A stretch of 9,735 bases of DNA from Salinisphaeraceae bacterium UBA4764 (lineage in GTDB: Bacteria > Pseudomonadota > Gammaproteobacteria > Nevskiales > Salinisphaeraceae), in contig DHHU01000031.1 in NCBI GenBank assembly GCA_002403445.1, forward strand, positions 1 through 9,735. The letters run 5' to 3'. This document shows positions 7,731-9,735 of the stretch, in pieces. Numbering within the stretch: the stretch's first letter is position 1; every line of letters begins with the position of its first letter. The notes under the pieces are model-generated. The model searched no databases and was not told the DNA's origin. It saw nothing but the letters and a program-made list of their open reading frames with translations. The translations under genes and the position numbers were made by a program.

Positions 7731-8193
7731 ATGATGCGTGCAAGGCGAGAAGTCCAGCCATGCGATGCACACGCCCTATAACGATCGTTTTTAGAGCAAT
7801 TAGAACCCGGCGCCTTTTCCACCTCAGATAAAAATGATCAGGTCAAGAGATGAAATACCACTATAATCGATGATACCCCAAACTATCTCCCCCGGCGACG
7901 CGCCGAAGTCAATGAACCTTCAGATACTGAAAAATCAATTACTCGAAGGCCGCAATCGGCCCCCGTGTCAATGTAGCTTTGGTGCGGCCATCCATGAGAT
8001 CTCGCGAATACACAACTCAGCAGTGGCCGAACAGACATGACGCACCGATGTGAGACACACACGGCCGATCTGTTCGAAACACCACACCCAAAGTACCGAT
8101 GCCATCTCAATCATTACGGACAAATGGTCATCGAGATAACCCATGACATATTCGGGACCGTCGAGCAGCAATCGTTATAAAATCAGGGCCCCC

Positions 8194-8264
8194 GCATGCG
8201 AGGACGTCTGCCCGAAAACGGTTCGCTTTCGGTTATGCGAAACGGTGATGACGTCGAGGCATGC
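8194..8264. repeat. Imperfect long inverted repeat with internal short repeats
   Basis: GCATGCGAGGACGTC at 8194-8208 is the reverse complement of GACGTCGAGGCATGC at 8250-8264 except for the three central bases (12 of 15 pair). Between the arms, CGAAAACGGT at 8213-8222 recurs as CGAAACGGT at 8238-8246, and CGAAA/TTTCG at 8213-8231 forms an inner inverted repeat. It could be a regulator site, an RNA structure or a recombination end; no function can be assigned. Confidence 0.4.
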
Positions 8265-8624
8265 ATGACGCTAATCATCGCCTGAAAAAGGGTGATCCAA
8301 TATCAAAGGGCCAAAGCACGCATACCCTCTGCTAAAGCAGAAACGCGTTAACGGATACGGATGCTTAAAGCGAAAACTCAGGCCAAACCAACACACCCGG
8401 CGGCCGGCCTGATACCGGAGTTGACGGCTGCCCATTGCCCTGATCGCAGCGATGCTGGGGCAGCACGAGCGTATACATCAACCGTGAAGTGGTTCCCTAG
8501 GCAATCAAAACTAAAATACCCCCTTTCACTTCCGCCTGGGACTGAACTGGTTCCGATCGCTCGGACCGCCCACAACGAATTCTAAAGGATGACCTATCGG
8601 GTTTAGCAGTGGTGGTCTACAGCG

Positions 8625-8641
8625 CCGAATGTGTCATTCGG
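8625..8641. repeat. Perfect 7-bp inverted repeat CCGAATG-TGT-CATTCGG
   Basis: CCGAATGTGTCATTCGG pairs over seven bases around a three-base loop. No T run follows on either strand, so it is not a standard terminator. It may be an operator-like dyad or chance. Confidence 0.3.
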
Positions 8642-8866
8642 AGACTGCAGCCCCAAAAGAGACATGGTTGGACGACGGGAAAGCCCTACTGATACGTGAT
8701 CGGTTCACACCAATCCAGTTCTTAATCGCCCCGAACCTCAAATAGCACCTATGGCACAGCCGCATCGGTTGGGCCGATGTTCATTCGGATCGGGCAATAT
8801 CGTCTGCCTACTACGGTGCATAAACGCGCTCTATGGATCCCGGAAACGAACTGAAGCAAGCGCTGT

Positions 8867-9393
8867 TTATAGCCATGAACCGTCGTCTTTCGGAGGCCGC
8901 TGGTGGTTGTCGACAACCTGAACCCGATTCGGCGATAGTGGCGACCAGTGCCAAAAAAACGAAATTGACGCCGACCATCGGGACGCTTACGGCAACGAAG
9001 GCAGAATAATGCCACCAATGCTTTCGGCCATCAGGCGTTCAGCAAGCAGCCAGGTGGGCGGATCATGGCCATCGTCGGCGATGCGCTCCGAAGCACACCC
9101 CGGGCTCAGCGAACGAAACATCGGCGGCGTGACATGCCACCTGGCTCGACAGACCCAACATCGCTTCTTGGTCAACGTGGCAGCAGACGATCGTAAGTGG
9201 TTGGAGTTTTCCAGGGAATCCTTGGTGCGCCTCTGCAATGGCCAGCTCATAAGTGCTGCTGGTGTAGAGCGTTTCCCGGCCGGGACGATTGAAACGTCCG
9301 CCATGTTTCGCAGAGCCGCCCCCCGAGTGGAGCGCGAAAGACCATCGGGAGTTATGGGCACGATAGACCGTGCCCTAGAACCCCCTGTCTCAT
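8867..9393 (-). pseudogene. RES-domain toxin (NAD+-degrading family), broken by four single-base indels
   Basis: The frames add up to one RES-domain toxin of about 174 residues. Proteins of this family kill or arrest the cell by consuming NAD+ and are held in check by the Xre/MbcA/ParS antitoxin encoded just upstream. Pieces in order: MRQGVLG, then VYRAHNSRWSFA, GGRFNRPGRETLYTSS, AIAEAHQGFPGKLQPLTI, then in a second frame ASERIADDGHDPPTWLLAER and LMAESIGGIILP, then in a third VAVSVPMVGVNFVF, then FWHWSPLSPNRVQVVDNHQR to the TAA at 8867-8869. The conserved RES-type Arg (YRAHN, GGRFNR), Tyr (LYTSS) and Glu (AEAHQ) are present. The frame breaks are an extra G in the run at 9373-9375, an extra G at 9098-9101, a missing base near 9000-9001 and an extra T in the seven-base run at 8953-8959 (bases as read on the minus strand). 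No stop remains once these are allowed for. The start overlaps the antitoxin stop as ATGA. Real decay or homopolymer sequencing error cannot be told apart here. Confidence 0.88.
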
Positions 9394-9735
9394 GCATACC
9401 CGCCTTCATTGATACGGGCGAGGTATCGTTTGACCGCCTCAGCTTTGCCTTCCTTGACGAGTTCTTCCGCCGTCTGGCCACCGAAGGAAGGCAGCGGCTG
9501 CGACCGGTACCAGGCAAAGGCCTGGTTGGCTGTCCCTGCCCATTGCTGAGTGCGATTGATGATCTCGATCATGTCACGCAACCGTGTCTGTACTCTTGCC
9601 GCCTGCTCGCGGTTCCGCCGGCGCAGAGATTCGACGCCGACCCCCAGAACGCTGGCGAGTTGGGTTTGGTTCACATGCAATTGCTCAGCCACCGCCTTGG
9701 CATTGATGGCATCGTTACCGGCTACCCGGAAAAAT
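9390..9735 (-). CDS. Xre/MbcA/ParS-family antitoxin, partial (5' end beyond window)
   Basis: The frame is open to the right edge, giving 114 visible residues from FFRVAGNDAINAKAVAEQ to the stop at 9390-9392. The GTG at 9690-9692 is therefore probably not the true start: in related antitoxins FFRVAG and the residues after it belong to the protein. An N-terminal helix-turn-helix-like part (AKAVAEQLHVNQTQLASVLG, then ESLRRR) should bind the operon's own promoter. The C-terminal toxin-binding part reads NQAFAWYRSQPLPSFGGQTA, EELVKEGKAEAVKRYL and ends EGGYA, as in antitoxins paired with RES toxins. No stop or frame break is seen. Its stop overlaps the start of the RES toxin pseudogene, the usual arrangement for co-transcription, and negative autoregulation is typical of the family. 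Family assignment is firm. Confidence 0.9.
   Translation of the reverse strand, partial: FFRVAGNDAINAKAVAEQLHVNQTQLASVLGVGVESLRRRNREQAARVQTRLRDMIEIINRTQQWAGTANQAFAWYRSQPLPSFGGQTAEELVKEGKAEAVKRYLARINEGGYA

Larger units (their letters stand above)
7773..8866. other. Gene-poor region between GloVer gene and RES pseudogene
   Basis: About 1.1 kb in which no frame is convincing. Minus-strand frames at 7968-8171 (TTG start) and 7883-8110 overlap each other and resemble no family I know. A 74-codon plus-strand ORF at 8361-8585, with an ATG but only a poor ribosome site, is overlapped by an equally long minus-strand frame at 8378-8575. The part near 7790-7870 would hold the GloVer promoter; TTGACC on the minus strand near 7843-7848 resembles a -35 box but has no matching -10 at 16-18 nt. 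AACGATCGTT at 7780-7789 is a perfect 10-bp palindrome. Two larger inverted repeats are listed separately. No tRNA-like or rRNA-like sequence was seen. Confidence 0.55.

Noticed and set aside
8361..8585. 74-codon plus-strand ORF with ATG
   Set aside because: Poor ribosome site, no family recognised, and an opposite frame of similar length overlaps it, so it looks like chance openness.
8763..8779. Perfect hairpin CATCGGTTGGGCCGATG downstream of the RES pseudogene
   Set aside because: Position suits a terminator but there is no T run on the minus strand; six-base stems of this kind occur by chance.
8749..9018. 89-codon minus-strand ORF
   Set aside because: It overlaps the 3' part of the RES toxin pseudogene in a different frame; the reconstructed toxin explains the sequence better.
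1..9735. tRNA, rRNA or CRISPR arrays
   Set aside because: No T-loop-like tRNA ends, no rRNA-like stretches and no short regularly spaced repeats were found; the only regular repeat is the coding GloVer array.

Overview
The window looks like a chromosomal segment of a fairly GC-rich heterotrophic proteobacterium. I lean towards a halophilic or marine gammaproteobacterium of the Salinisphaera/Halomonas kind. That guess rests on the overall look of the proteins (a non-cyanobacterial cyanophycin operon, an IS256-type transposase remnant, an Xre/MbcA/ParS-RES module) and was not tested by any search. Nearly all supportable genes lie on the minus strand.

Layout from left to right. (1) Bases 1-405: the 5' part of a decayed IS256-family transposase with stops and a frameshift, running off the left edge. 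(2) Bases 652-5368: a tight minus-strand operon read cphB, cphA, iadA. Cyanophycinase and cyanophycin synthetase are 8 nt apart, and an isoaspartyl dipeptidase follows after 41 nt. Together they can make, store and fully recycle cyanophycin (multi-L-arginyl-poly-L-aspartate): CphA polymerises Asp and Arg with ATP, CphB cuts the polymer to beta-Asp-Arg, and the IadA-like enzyme splits the dipeptide to Asp and Arg. (3) Bases 5414-6374: about 1 kb of intergenic DNA, markedly AT-rich near 5520-5760. It holds a small dyad, one weak 59-codon ORF and a terminator-like hairpin. (4) Bases 6375-7718: a probably exported protein made of seven roughly 50-residue GloVer (Gloeo/Verruco-type) repeats. (5) Bases 7773-8866: about 1.1 kb without a convincing gene but with two inverted repeats. 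(6) Bases 8867-9735: a type II toxin-antitoxin module. The Xre/MbcA/ParS antitoxin is intact over the visible part and runs off the right edge. The RES-domain NAD+-targeting toxin that overlaps it by ATGA is broken by four single-base indels.

The cph operon is complete and appears functional. The flanks (dead transposase, AT-rich gap, dead toxin, repeat protein) look like accessory DNA in flux. I saw no wholly new system. The points most worth a second look are the four-slip RES toxin beside an intact antitoxin, the Lys-to-Glu change at the metal-bridging position of the dipeptidase, and the conflict over the start of the GloVer protein.
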